A stretch of 64,000 nt of DNA from Cyclaneusma minus (GCA_037179335.1 JAKZHN010000003.1:806001-870000), one strand, 5' to 3'. Positions 36,426 to 47,563 are shown, counted from the stretch's first letter. Numbers and translations are program-made. The notes: a model not told the origin generated them from the sequence alone.

Positions 36426-37445
36426 CGACCTAGCCAGGGAATGTGGTCTTCCTCCTGGGATGCGCGTTCCCCAGCAGCACGAAGGCCAGGGATATGCAAA
36501 GTCACCTTCCAAGATGCCGCACTACTACGACATCCTCGACTGGTTCCATGTGACCGACCTCTGGTGTGACAAGTCGACTGGGTTCGTCCAGTACATGGTA
36601 CGCCTCGAGAAGATCAATCTGACTGCACAATCTCGGCGAGCTCCGGTGGGTGCTGACGCGCACAATTGAACAAAGGTTCTCCTTGTCCTGCCGTCGAAGT
36701 CTGGAGCGACTGTCGGCTGCCAGGGTCTCTCCCCAGAATGACCCGAGACGCCCCAACGTGCCTGAGCCACCCCCGATCTTGCAGGCCTCCATGAGCATGA
36801 TCTGTGGGCCGACTCCGAGGATGACAACACGGGAGCGGACGGTGGATGGCAGCTTGCTGGCTCGCCATTCGTACTGAGCTTTGCTATGCTTCGAGGCGTT
36901 CATCGACAGATGCAGGTAGAGCAGTCCAGCTGCCTTGTGGTCACCGGTTCCACGAAGCTTGTGCCAGTGCTTGGCGGTGAACACAACACCTGCCCAATCT
37001 GTCGCAAGGGTCTTCCTACAGACAACACCTCAAACTCCTTCTGCTCCGTCTTCGACTGCCGATAGCAATCGCCGCCCAAGTCGGGGTTCGCGTAGTGGTA
37101 CCTTGTATGCCACCAACCCAGGTGGAGCTGGCGGTGCTGCTCGCAAACCCAGATGTCTTCGCACGTGTCCGACTCCTAGCGCAGACCTTCGAGGTACTTA
37201 AGAAGCCCAAACTCCCCAGATTCTGAAGCAAGTCTTCTTTCCTGTTTCGAACTTTTCACGTCTTGCGTGTTTCGGTCGTGTTTCCGGAGTGAGATCCTGT
37301 GGAAGACCGTTGAGCCCTGGAGAGCGACCCGGCCGGTAGCTCAGCCACCTCATGGCTGGCGGGGTTCGCTCTCTAGGGTGAAGAACATCCTTGTCCTGCT
37401 GTCGGAGACATCCACAGCTATCAACTCCCCAAAGCCGCCGTCATC

Positions 37446-37566
37446 GTGCGCGCTCTCGTTGACATCAAGAAGGGCGATGAAATTACCATCGCCTATGGCT
37501 CGGGATTGCACTCCAAGAAAAGAATTGCCTTGAGGTTTGGCTTCGATTGCAGGTCCGGACAGTGTC
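37446..37566 (+). pseudogene. C-terminal SET-domain fragment
   Basis: Frame RALVDIKKGDEITIAYG then, after a short insert, RFGFDCRSGQC matches the end of SET-domain methyltransferases (DIKxGEEIT.xYG... FGFxCxCxxC). One expected Cys is Arg (CRSGQC). Only about 40 residues are present, and the frame then enters the cassette at 37608. Confidence 0.5.
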
Positions 37567-37854
37567 GAAGCTACGAGGTGCCAGGAGAATGGCACCCACA
37601 TTCGAAGTATTTAAGAAGCCCAAGGTCCCCAGGTTTGGGAGCAAGTCTTCTTTCGTTTTTCGAACGTTTCACGCTTTGCATGTTGCGGGTTGCGTCGCAG
37701 AGTGGCATCCTGTGGTCCGCCCTTGGACCCTGGACAGTGCCTCTAGTCGCAGCCGCTCTCATGGCTGGCGGGAGTGGCTGTCCAGGGTCCAGAAAATCTG
37801 TAGTTCTGCTGTCGAGCGACCGGGCTACTGTCCGCCAGCCCACGTACCGGTGGG

Positions 37855-38129
37855 CGGTGTGGACCTGCTTGAACCGAGATTGCAAGTCGTTCTTCGACTT
37901 CGGGCCCGATGTTGATGTCGCAGCTCTGACGCTGAATAATGCTTTCCTCCAAGAGCGCACAGCCTACAATGGCGCAGCCGTCGACCCTTTGGCACCTCCA
38001 CTTCTCACCGAGGAGAACGTCGCGGCACAATATGGCTTCGGCTATGAGGACAAGTGCTCGAAGGGTATCGTCTGCCCAAATTGCGGATGTTGTAGTCGCC
38101 GCGTGGGCTGGAAGCAGTGGGATGTGTGA
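37855..38129 (+). pseudogene. Zinc-ribbon-like fragment of a fungal AlkB-like dioxygenase protein
   Basis: The frame contains CLNRDCKSFFDFG, then about 45 residues later KGIVCPNCGCCSRRVGWKQW and a stop. Paired CxxxxC/CxxC motifs around SRR..W are what I recall from the region before the AlkB domain of some fungal proteins. No dioxygenase core follows. The parent assignment is tentative. Confidence 0.35.
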
Positions 38130-38759
38130 GCGTCGAGTGTCGATGGATGACTCTCGCCGTGGCACGAGAAAGCGACGGTGGTGACAAAGACCCCGAGACT
38201 CGAACAATCTTCGTGAGCTTGGACGACAGCCATGAGATCATCATCCAGTCCAGAATGTTTCCTGTCGCCAAGTGACTTGCTGGTGATTCGGATTGTTGCT
38301 GACCACACTGGCTCCATGCGGTCACACTCACAGCCTGCTACGAGATCGGTACCTCCATTGCAAGGCCTCCGGGCAATGGAAACTATCCTTCCTTTCGAGC
38401 CGTCAGCGGTCCTAATCGAGGTTTTGGCAGCTGGTCGCGGCTCAGTTTGCGTTTCTTCCTGCATCGTAGTTTTGTCCTCCTGGATTGTCGTGGGAAAGCG
38501 TTGCCGGGCTGCCAGGACTTCGAAGGAGGCAGGTTGAGAGCGAAGGAGATCGGTTCGCAGGGGGCGATGAGACTGTCGACATCATCATCATCGGCAGAGT
38601 CACCTACACCGCAAGAATCATGCAACACCTCTGGCTCGCATGCCAAGACAGGAACGCCTCCCACGTATGCTCAAGATTGACTGAAGAGTCTGCCGAAGAA
38701 GGTGGCCAACCACAAGCAATCTGGAGAGTGCTGGAAGACTTGAGGTGATTGAGAAGGCG

Positions 38760-39340
38760 GATCCAGGGGCCTCCTATCTTCGCTTCCCTGATTGTCGCAG
38801 GGTTTCCTCTGGCGGTCAAGTCTCAAATGAGTGTTTTCTTCGGAAGTCTCTGGTTCGATCTTCGTGACGATTGTTGTGTGTTGAAACGGTCGACTGTTTG
38901 GGTTCGAATGAAGTTGTGGGAAGTTGTATGGTGGAAAAGCTCGAGGGGAGGACGATTCGGTGTGTCAGGCGGGGCGTTCGTGTACGTGCCCAAGGACTCG
39001 AGAAGGATGGAAAATAGAGTCAGGCTATGTAGGTATTTCAGAACAAGAATCATTTCTCCTTCGTTTCGACATGGGATGTTTGATGTTTGATCTCGATGAC
39101 GGTCGCCCCTTGCGGCTTTGTGAGAGTGCATGTGCGCCTGATTGGTCTTTATCCCCCGTCTGAAGTTTCGCTTCATTACTTACCCCTCCGCTTTGCTTCC
39201 GCTTTGCTTCGGTTCCTCTCTCACCTCCACACGAAGCATCACGATTCTGCTTTTTTTACAAAGAAAATCAGCATCCTTCTCCACCATCAAAGCCTCCCGA
39301 CTTGTGCTTCTTTCTGCTCTTTTTTTTTCGAGCCAAAGCA
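38760..39340. other. Spacer and pyrimidine-rich leader
   Basis: No gene is seen. The last 60 bp are T/C-rich and end in CACACCATG, a plausible leader for the frame at 39344. Confidence 0.4.
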
Positions 39341-39343
39341 CAC

Positions 39344-40111
39344 CATGTCGACAAAGAGCGCCGTCGAGGAGATCCAAAAGGCAATCGAAGCTGCTGAGCG
39401 CCGAGAGGCCAACAGCAATCCCAACCTTTTCCGCGGCCAGCGGTCGCTGGCCGGTCAACACATACCCCATGGCGAAGGGGAGTTCGCCAAGATCCTTGTT
39501 GCCCAAGGCCGAGCCCCGCCTACGGGCGCCCGCCTTCATACCATGGCCGAGCAACGGGCCTTGGAATACGACAAGAGCAGAGAATCGGGAGCAGCAAAAG
39601 CTGCTCCTCTTTTGCTGCTCCTGAAGTCAAACAACAGCTCGAGGAGCACCAAGACGACGAGCAGCAGAGAGCGGACAACACTCGCCAGTAGCGCAATCAA
39701 CGCATTGGCGACTGCCTACCTGCCAATCAGCCGTCCTCGCCTTGCTTCTCGGCTTCCGATCTCCTTCTTCTCCTCCTTGGCTTGACCGACAGGGCGTCTC
39801 AACGCCATTCATGGTGGTCGCCAAACCCAAGCCTGACGGACTCTCCATGTAGGCCACTGAATGACTGTTGGCTGCATCGATGATGCTAACATTGTATTAG
39901 GTCCAGAAGAAGCAGCACGACTTCGACTTGGTTCCCAGCGGCTGGGTTCATCTTCAAGGCTTTCTGAGAATTCCGAAGGATGCAAAGGAGCCATCAGTTT
40001 ACGCGCTCCTGCACTTCCTGTGCTGTCCAGACTTGATTGTCGCGAAGGGAGAGATGCAATGGGAGAACGTGATGCTTTCGACATGAGATGCCAATCGGAG
40101 TCGAATCGCAG
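39344..40111 (+). pseudogene. Hypothetical multi-exon frame, frameshifted
   Basis: ATG in good context opens MSTKSAVEEIQKAIEAAERR and continues about 80 residues with charged, coding-like composition. At 39588-39621 a perfect hairpin interrupts it, after which the coherent frame (QQLEEHQDDEQQRADN) is shifted. A likely intron (39848-39899, GTAGGC...GCTAACATTGTATTAG) precedes a frame with KKQHDFDLVPSGW, the peptide family seen at 44.5, 45.6 and 47.4 kb. The family is unknown. Confidence 0.4.
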
Positions 40112-40121
40112 TAAACTTCGC

Positions 40122-40560
40122 CCAGAAGGTATGTCATTCCATAGAACGAGCAATGTGACATGAGCTAACAAGTGAACTTACCAGAAGTCCAGATTGAATC
40201 AACGGCCGTTCACCCCGCTGCTTGCCTCGTCTACTTGCTTCCGCAGAGGCTTTCATCTGCGCTCAGTGGCACATCAGTGAAGTCGCCGATGCTTTCCCCC
40301 CCAACATTCGCTCCACCGTTGAGCTTGGCCAGACCTCCTTGCAAAACATCAAGTGGATCGCCGGCAGAATCAGCATCGGTATGGCTAAGACTCTGTTTCC
40401 GCCTCTCCTATCTCCCGATATTGGCCTTCTTCGAATCGACTCGACTTCGCTTCTCGGCATGTACAAAAGTACTGTCCGATCTCTTCCGTCTTCTTTCCTT
40501 TGGTCCTTTCGATCTCCAACGCCGCTGGGCTCATCTTGATCGCCTTCTACGAGTTCAATA
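40122..40560 (+). pseudogene. Hypothetical exon-like frames with an intact intron
   Basis: A GTATGT...GAGCTAACAAGTGAACTTACCAG intron (about 40131-40184) is followed by a frame near 40245-40380 (AFICAQWHISEVADAFPPN) that ends at a GTATGG donor. It looks like exon sequence but joins to nothing recognised. An unrelated short frame (MAPANQSFRIHEDKG) lies at 40593-40766. Confidence 0.35.
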
Positions 40561-41106
40561 ACCTCTCAGCTCCAAAAGCCAAGAAAGCCAAGATGGCACC
40601 CGCCAACCAGTCCTTCCGGATCCACGAGGACAAAGGCAGCGAGAACCAGCGCGGCATGACCCAGCGTGAGGCCATGCACCAGCGCAACCAGCGCGTGGCA
40701 TTCTCGAGCAGCCCCCCTCTCCCCACGTCGAGCGCGCGACAGATTCAAGCAACTCGGGAAGCTTAGAAACTGCTCAGTGGCCTGAGAGTTCCGCTGTTGC
40801 GAGCCCCGGAGCTTAATCTTCTGGACTTTGGTGAAGATCCATTCCATCGCTTCGGCTTTGTTGTTTGTAAGGACACGGATGAACAAGCTGCGATGGTTGG
40901 CATGTACCGCGGCGAGGCCCGCGAAATGCCTCCCGGCTCCCCTCTTCGATCTGACTACCAGGAGTACCAGCTGCCCACCGAGTCCGACATCGAGTATTTT
41001 GCAACGAGGAATGCGAGAAGATGTCGGTCATTCATCCTCCAAAGGACCAAACAAGCGTCGAGCGCCTTCGGGTTGCTGCCAAGACACAACCGCCGCCAAG
41101 CAGAGT

Positions 41107-41330
41107 AAGATGATCCTCTGGGTAAGTGCTCTCTCCTTCCATGATTCCATGTTGCTCTGGACATATCTAACAAGTCATAGCAACGCCGGATACTGCTTCA
41201 TCGACTTCTCATCTCCGTTTGCCGCCGCCAAGGCTTTGACCATGAACGGCACCATGATCCCAAACACCAACCGAGGGAGGATTCAAGGGGCAGGGACTTG
41301 TGAATGTCGGGGCTTTCTTTGCTTGTGTTG
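41107..41330 (+). pseudogene. RRM fragment of a Nam8/Csx1-type RNA-binding protein, with intron retained
   Basis: After an intron (41121-41180, GTAAGT...CTAACAAGTCATAG) the frame reads GNAGYCFIDFSSPFAAAKAL and IPNTNR, the RNP1 half of the first RRM of Nam8/Csx1 proteins. Before the intron only AAGATGATC (KMI) then TCTGG remains, so about four codons of the usual KMIRDKxSG are missing. After NR the frame leaves the family. The retained intron shows the piece came from genomic DNA, not from a spliced RNA. Confidence 0.65.
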
Positions 41331-41639
41331 ATTCGATTCTCTGCCGTTGTGTTGAATATAACGTCTTTCCTTGCAAACTCGGCTTTGGTTTGTTGTGATG
41401 TGACTCGACGTGAATTTGACTGGATCTTGAGTGTTGGCTTGGGTGTGGGCATGATACTCATGGGCTGTGCAGGCCTGCTGAATCCATGCAACTGTTCATG
41501 GCGTCTGGAAAATCGGCCAAGGAGACCAGAACCGTTCGGGGTCTTCGCCACTTCTGGTGGTTGTGTGAAAGATGCAAACTTGGCGGTGAACCTATTGGTG
41601 AACTTCAGTAGTTGCCTAACAACCGCGAGCTCAGCTATG

Positions 41640-42420
41640 GACTTCTAGGTTCCTAGATATTCACCCCATTCCTCCTCTCCTGTTAACCCAACGCAACATC
41701 AATGGAAGAAGCAAGCGGAAGAGCCATGAACAAAGAACGAGAGTCAAACGTGCCAGTACTTTCTCTGTGACGACAATCTTAGCAAACACTGAGAACCTTT
41801 TCCCTTATTTCCTACTTACCCATATCTAAATACAAGCAAAAAAGTCTTTAAAAATCCTGTTCACACGGTGCTTCAAACACATGATGCGTCGAAGCAGGTA
41901 TCGGGCATAAACTCATATTTGGTTAAAAAGATAAAAGCTGTTATGCGAACCAACTCTTAACATCAGTTAATGAGGCGGCTCCCAGAACAACTCTGGCGGA
42001 AAATTTGGAAGTTTGGGTTATATACCTCTTCTTCATAGGAGTATTTTTTTTTTCTTGATCGGTTTTGTGGTGTTTTCGTGGGGCAGTCTTCACATTCTTG
42101 GCAAGGGTCACGTGTGTGGTCCGTGCGCTGGCTGAACCCATTTCCGACCTCACCGCTCCAACTCTCCTTTTTTCCTAGCATGCCTTCTAGATTTCAGTCT
42201 TTGATACCTCGAGTGGATTCGAGAAAGAGAGTAGAGTATCCAGAGCTTCTAGACATATTTCTACCCCTTGTAGGGCTCCGTGGGCTTACAGCATCCATTC
42301 CCGAAGTCCGAACACCGTTTGACAGTAGTTCGGGCTTTTGCAGCCCCCACCCGTCATTCTCTATCTGTGGCTCTCTTCTCCTGTCCCTCTACTTCCTACT
42401 CCTGAAGCGGACGACCCCAT
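41640..42420. other. No gene recognised; minus-strand TATA near 42018
   Basis: A minus-strand GGTATATAACCC lies at about 42017-42028, with a CACGTG near 42108 behind it, as in the divergent gaps of array 3. Otherwise featureless. Confidence 0.35.
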
Positions 42421-42444
42421 CAGTTTTGATCCCACAGCTCATCC

Positions 42445-42655
42445 TCAGGGTTCCATTATCGATTTCTGTTGAATTCTCAATCGAGCTCTAAACTGTCGCG
42501 TCACTTTGGCAGTCCAAACGCCTGCTCCCACTATCGACTTCTGATGATATTCTCGGTTGAGCTTCAGCTATTGCTTCATTTTGGCTGTTGAAGCTCTATT
42601 CCACTATCGACTTCTGACTGTATTCTCGGCCGAGGATTAAGTTTTCGCTCTCAGA
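42445..42655. repeat. About 75-bp tandem repeat, three units
   Basis: CCACTATCGACTTCTG (first copy CCATTATCGATTTCTG) starts at 42453, 42528 and 42601; steps 75 and 73. Each is followed by TTCTC...GAG; the first two units also carry CACTTTGGCWGT-like sequence. The first unit carries AAACTGTCGCG, a phased-box-like core. 75-76 is close to four times 19, which may be coincidence. Confidence 0.65.
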
Positions 42656-43514
42656 CCACTTCATAGGCCTTTCGTTCAAGCAAAACTCCGAGTCTGCTTT
42701 CTCCATAATGAAACGCTGAACCAGAACTTGGCGATGGTGGCTCAAGATAGGTAGGAGAGAGAGAGGCTTTTATATCAGGACTGTGCCTCTGAAACTCCCG
42801 CCCGCAGAACGCGTTGCGGGTGAGCACATATTGAGGGAACCGTCGAGACTGACAGGCCCACAGCTTCACACAGTAGCTTCACTTGAGCTTTAGAGCACTA
42901 ACTCCCCGAGCAACCGCACAAGCCCTGATAGCCTGCCCACATCCTCACGAAGTCACCCAAGATGCAGAGGCCTTTACCGCAACGAGGGTCTGTCTGTTTG
43001 CACCTGTCGAAATAACACACTCTCCCGCACTACGCCCATCTTCGCGAAGGTAAGATTTATCACCAATTGCGCATTTCCATATGACTCCAGGATTAGTTTG
43101 CTAATTGTGCATTCAGATGTCGAATTCAAGCGCTGGTCGTCTCTTTGCCGTCATCTTTGGGCCGAAGAGCGTCTTACTCGGAAAGAGAATTTGAGTGCCG
43201 CCGCAAACAACAGAAGACCAGCGTTCAGAGCCCATCGGGAACCTCTGGCAAGGACCTTGCCACAACCTGTTGATGAAACGAATGTTCAAGACGCCCATCT
43301 CACGCTGGCCGTTCTTGAGACCGAGCAGGAGCTCGGGAGCTTCACGACATCCCAATCACGGCTTTGATATCCTCTCCATTGTCGCCATGAGCTGGCAAGT
43401 CGACATCAGCTTCATAGCCAGCATACTCGGCATAGTTGGTTTGGAGAAGGAAGTCCGAGTGTAAGACAGGTGGGTTTTATGCTTGGTGGGATTATTGCTT
43501 TGGAGGCAAGCTTT

Positions 43515-44735
43515 GCTTAGCAACTCTAAGCGAGGGATAGCCGATGACGAGACCGCTTAGCCTCAAAAGCTCCGAAACAATGACTTGACAACAATCAATT
43601 CGAACGAAGCTAAACTTGTTATGCCCACAGTGAGCCCCAGGAAGCTCGGGTGACGAACTTGTGTTTAGCCAGGATTTGTCGATCTAAGTGAATGGTCAAG
43701 ACGCCACCTCACATTGACTGTGCTTGAGACCGAGCAGGAGCTCCTGTCATGATACATCCCAATCACGGCAGCTTTATTGGGGAAGAAAGAAGTTTGGCGG
43801 GCTCGACACGATAGTAATGGGTTCCCAGCAGCTTCTTGCCCTTTTGAGGGAAAGGAGAAAGGTAGCTGGGAACCTTCTTCGAATCGAAGAGGTTACGCAA
43901 CTTGGTTCTCAACATGGTGGGCTGTCATGCTGGGTTGAATATCTGCTTGTGGTTGTCACTTAGAAGACAGCTTCGCTTAGCAACTCTAAGCAAGCGACTC
44001 TAAGCAAGCAACAGCGACAACCCAACCGCTTAAATCTCAACAGCTTCAAAACAACTGCATAAACATTGGCTTTGACAAAGCTAGACCTGTTTGTGCATAG
44101 CTGAAGAAGTCCCTGTCTCAGGAAACAGGACTGTAACCTGTCACATGGCCTTCCGATCCCGTTTTTCGTACGCTAGTCGTGTGCTTTTTGAAATCGCCGA
44201 TAAGACCTTGACAGTTGCGGGGGCACAGAACGATGCAGCCATTGCGGGTGGAATTTACAACAAGGAACTGGTTTCTGATATCAATTCAAGATGGGCCCTG
44301 AATGCGCTACCTATCCCCAGCTCTGTCCCCTCCGGAAGCTCTATCCCCTCGGGTAGCTTTATCCTCTCGGGCAGGTCTGGCGACGATGTTGTGTTCAGCC
44401 ACGACCTTCTGGGCAAAGGAATGGTCCGCAGAGACTGGATCCTGGTTCTTGGCACCTGAAAGGTCAACGTCTTGCTGCTTGCACGCGTAGCCAGAGGTTG
44501 GGAGCTAAGTCGAAGTCGTGCTGCTTCTTCTCCGACCCGATGTCTCGATAAGCTCCACCAGCTGCTTGTCTTGGTTAACTTCGAGCGGAAGAAGGAGAGC
44601 TTTTATGCTTGGGGTTGGGGATTGAGGCGTTAAAACTCCACTCAAGCGACGCTGATTTTTGACGCTAGAACAACTTCACTCAGTACGTTCACACCAATTT
44701 CGCTTAGCAACTCTGCATACTCTAAGCAAGCGACA
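43515..44735. repeat. Three copies of a GCTTAG..CTAAGC short inverted repeat
   Basis: GCTTAGCAACTCTAAGC occurs at 43515-43531 and 43975-43991, and in an expanded form from 44702. Each can form a six-bp stem. They lie between the module copies of this region. Also repeated here is AGACCGAGCAGGAGCTC (43318 and 43727). Confidence 0.55.
44478..44613 (-). repeat. CCAAGCATAAAAGC promoter-like module with KKQHDFD peptide, copy 1
   Basis: Read on the minus strand, a CCCAAGCATAAAAGC TATA-like element, then TTCCGCTCGAA, then a frame containing GGAYRDIGSEKKQHDFDLAP and NLWLR. The copy at 45562-45697 is the same in layout, and a plus-strand relative lies at 47333. Confidence 0.6.
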
Positions 44736-45561
44736 ACAAGACCGCATAAGTATCGACAGCAACGCAGTGTTCCCCATGAAACCATTCAGGCACACAGGCA
44801 TCCCCAGATGCAAATATCTGCGCGAGTTACCAAAGGATCCATGGGTATTGGAGTCGCTCGGCGTCGACCGGCTACCTTGTTGGTTCCTAATCAGTCTGTC
44901 GCCCGGAAAGTGCCGTGCCGACGAAGCTGGACCTTACAATCCCAAATTCAGCCCGTCGGGAAAGAGGAGAAATAACCTTGTGTAGGGATCACGAAGGCTG
45001 CGGTGGTGGAATATGGGACGGTATTGCTTTCGTTCAAAAAGGTTGGTCAGACAATGGAAAACAAATCCCTAACAACTGACAGGTGGCAAGTTTGTGACGA
45101 CTGTCCAAGCGTTGGTGACAGGAGTATGAGGCAGTCTCTAGTCGTCTACCAGTGGAGGAGACTGGGTCCTTCCTGATGTTGGAGTCAGCCGGTAGTCTGG
45201 AGTCCACGACCTCCACTCAGCGCTCCACCGTTGGAAATACCGAGATTCATAGACGACTTGTTCCCGTACCGAGCTACGAGACTTATGGTAGTGGGAACAG
45301 CAGCTCACCCATAACTTGCAGGTCAAACACGTGGACGCCGATTCGACCCGAATGGTGTTTCCCCAGCTCCCCCGATAGTCCGCAACCAGACTACTCAGGT
45401 CATCACACATTCTTTGACCCGGAGCCAAACAGCAGGGCTTCAATTCATAGCCATGTAATCAATGCTCCAACCATCACACAGTGTCTGCGAGGTTTTTGGC
45501 AGCAGACAGAGTTCAGGCTGTGGGCATCCTTAAAGGTTAACAAAGCCCTGCAGGGGGACCA

Positions 45562-45697
45562 CCGTAGCCAGAGGTTGGGAGTCATGTCAAAGTCGTGCTG
45601 CTTCTTCTCCGACCAGACGTCTCGATAAGCTCCACCAGATGCTTGTTTTAGAGAGAGGAGACGTTCGAGCGGAAAAAGGATGGCTTTTATGCTTGGT
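45562..45697 (-). repeat. CCAAGCATAAAAGCC module with KKQHDFD peptide, copy 2
   Basis: Minus-strand frame GGAYRDVWSEKKQHDFDMTP then NLWLR, with the same TATA-like element and TTCCGCTCGAAC leader as copy 1. The peptide is better conserved than the surrounding DNA, which suggests past coding selection. No known family. Confidence 0.6.
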
Positions 45698-45714
45698 AGT
45701 CTTGCTTTGCCCTA

Positions 45715-46870
45715 TAACCGAAGCTAGCCTTTTTACGCTAGCCTAATAATTACGCTATTGCAATTTTATTTAATAGCTTTATTAAATAGCCTTTATTAAT
45801 AAATTTGCTTATAATTATAAATAAGCAATAAATAAACAGCCGCTAAAAAACAGAAATTAAGCTATATTTAGGCCAATTTTTATTATTATTCCAATTTTAT
45901 AATAGTTTTAAAATATTAAAAAATAAAAAACCCTTTTGGCATTGTTTTAATTTTATAACAGCCTTAAAATATTAAAAAATAAAATTTTTTATATTTTTAA
46001 ATAAATATAATTGGCACCTAAAACAATATTATATAGGCTTTAATAGCTTAGCCGCAAAATATAAATAAATGGCTTTATATAAAATATGTAAAAATTATAA
46101 TAGCAAAATAAAAAAAAGGCATTGCTTGCAATTTAATATCTTGCTTAAAAAAATTATTTAGGCTATAAAAACAAATTTTTAATAAATAATGCATATTGGT
46201 ATTTGCAGCCAATATTTAAAAATTGGCAATAAAAGCATAAAATAAATTTGGCCAGGCCAATATTTTAGGCCCTGTAATAAATGCCCCAATTACTAAATAG
46301 CAGCCTATAATAATTTTTAATAGCAATCATTAAATTTAGGCTATTAACGCCTTTATATATTAAAAAAAATGGATTTTTAAGCTTAAAATTGTGGCTTTAA
46401 AATTTTTATGTATAGCCAAAGCTGGTTTATTTATATAAATTTTTGCTATTATAGTTTTGCTTAATAATTTTAATAAGCAACGAATTTAATTTTATAAGCC
46501 TTAATTAAAAAGTTTTTTAATTATAAAAACAACCAAATTGCAAAAAAAAAATTATAATATTATTATACAATTAAACCAAATTAGGGCCGAAATTAAATAA
46601 AAAATTAAAAACCTTTTAAATATACGCAATTTTTTTTTAAAATCGCAAAATACTTATGGCGCCTCGGAAGCTAAAAAATATTTTTAAATGCGGTAATTTT
46701 TTTAAACGGTATTAATAAGGTGGCCAAATTACAAAAAAAAAGATTTCTCTAAATTGCCAAAATAATAAAAACAAATTATAACAAATATTTTGGAAAATAT
46801 ATACAAATAACCGATTTTAAAATGCCCGCATTCGATCTTTTTTAACAAAACGAGATACAAGTGCCATACT
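45715..46870. other. AT-rich island, possibly a RIP-mutated relic
   Basis: About 1.15 kb is almost entirely A/T, dense in TTTAAA, TTATAA and TAAAA, with abrupt edges against balanced flanks. No frame survives. TpA-rich, C/G-poor composition is what repeat-induced point mutation leaves in ascomycete repeats, but no transposon relic is recognisable. Confidence 0.7.
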
Positions 46871-47330
46871 ATCACTAAAATTGCTAGGACTTCTAAGAGC
46901 GTCTAAGCGCAGGATATAACAATCCCCTTGCCTAGAGCCATACCAATCTAAGCGTAAGCAAAGAACAGAACGCCAAAATGTGATTATGCGATGAGGGGGC
47001 AGGTTTCCGAAGTCGCCGGGGCTTTCGAGAATGCTGGCTGCGAGAAAGCAGCCGGCAATGAAGTAAAGAACTCAGGGGGGGTTGATGCAGATGTCTTAGA
47101 GGAAGTTAAATAGAGATAATGGCAGGTTGAGGCTCATGCGGATGAGTTCGTCGCTTGCGTAGAGCAAGCAGAGTTGCTAGGCGAAGGTGGTGGGTGAAGA
47201 TGTTGAGCGAAGTTGTTGAGTGAGGCTAGCAAGCGAAGCTGTGACTAGCGTGAATTTTGTATTAGGCTAGCGAGAAAGAAGTATTTAAAGTGGTTGTGAA
47301 TGGAGTTCCGGAGCCACAGCGTCAAGCATA
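46870..47330. other. No gene recognised
   Basis: Balanced-composition sequence after the AT island. A plus-strand TATTTAAAG at about 47282 is the only promoter-like element. Confidence 0.3.
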
Positions 47331-47332
47331 AA

Positions 47333-47563
47333 AGCCTTCTCTTTTCCCGCTCGAACTTTTCCAATTAGGACGATTTCGCTACAAGCATCCTATTAGAAGC
47401 AGAAGCAGAAGAGGCATGGTCAGGAGACTTTACGAAGATTACGATAACCGGCTGATCCACATGAAGCAGCACGACCTTGGCTTGGATCCCAACCTCTGGC
47501 TACGGCACTTCCCCTGCAGGACGTTCCCAAGCCGTAGGGCTGTTGACAGCCAGAACTCGGTCT
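47333..47563 (+). CDS. Short ORF of the KKQHDFD-type module, plus-strand copy
   Basis: CAAGCATAAAAGCC (47333) is followed by TTCCCGCTCGAAC and, at 47416, an ATG opening a 49-codon frame (MVRRLYEDYDNRLIH, then MKQHDLGLDPNLWLRH). It ends at a stop at 47563. It is the only copy of this module with an uninterrupted start-to-stop frame, but the conserved QHDxxxxPNLWLR block is a fragment-like patch. Whether it is expressed is unknown. A related minus-strand TATA-like element (AGCTATAAAAGCCC) lies at about 47895. Confidence 0.35.

Larger units (their letters stand above)
27500..38760 (+). repeat. Mosaic region: repeated core-promoter cassette next to broken gene fragments
   Basis: A cassette of TATA-like element (TACTTAAGG, TATTTAAG, TATATAAGG or TATAAAAGG) plus, about 25-35 bp on, ATTCTGGAGCAAGTCTTC occurs at 28639, 29272, 30780, 31391, 31866, 32769, 34464, 35272, 35819, 36357, 37195 and 37608. 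A TGCTGTCG-like box often lies about 180-220 bp later (29478, about 30984, 32057, 37398, 37807). No complete gene is recognisable. Frames between cassettes break often and contain short pieces of known domains, listed separately. I infer duplicated and captured gene fragments under a shared promoter-like unit. Confidence 0.6.

Noticed and set aside
37328..37375. tRNA-like GGTAGCTCAG followed by GGGGTTCG
   Set aside because: The apparent A and B boxes are too close together, no cloverleaf forms, and the neighbouring copy at about 37735 has diverged freely at these bases.
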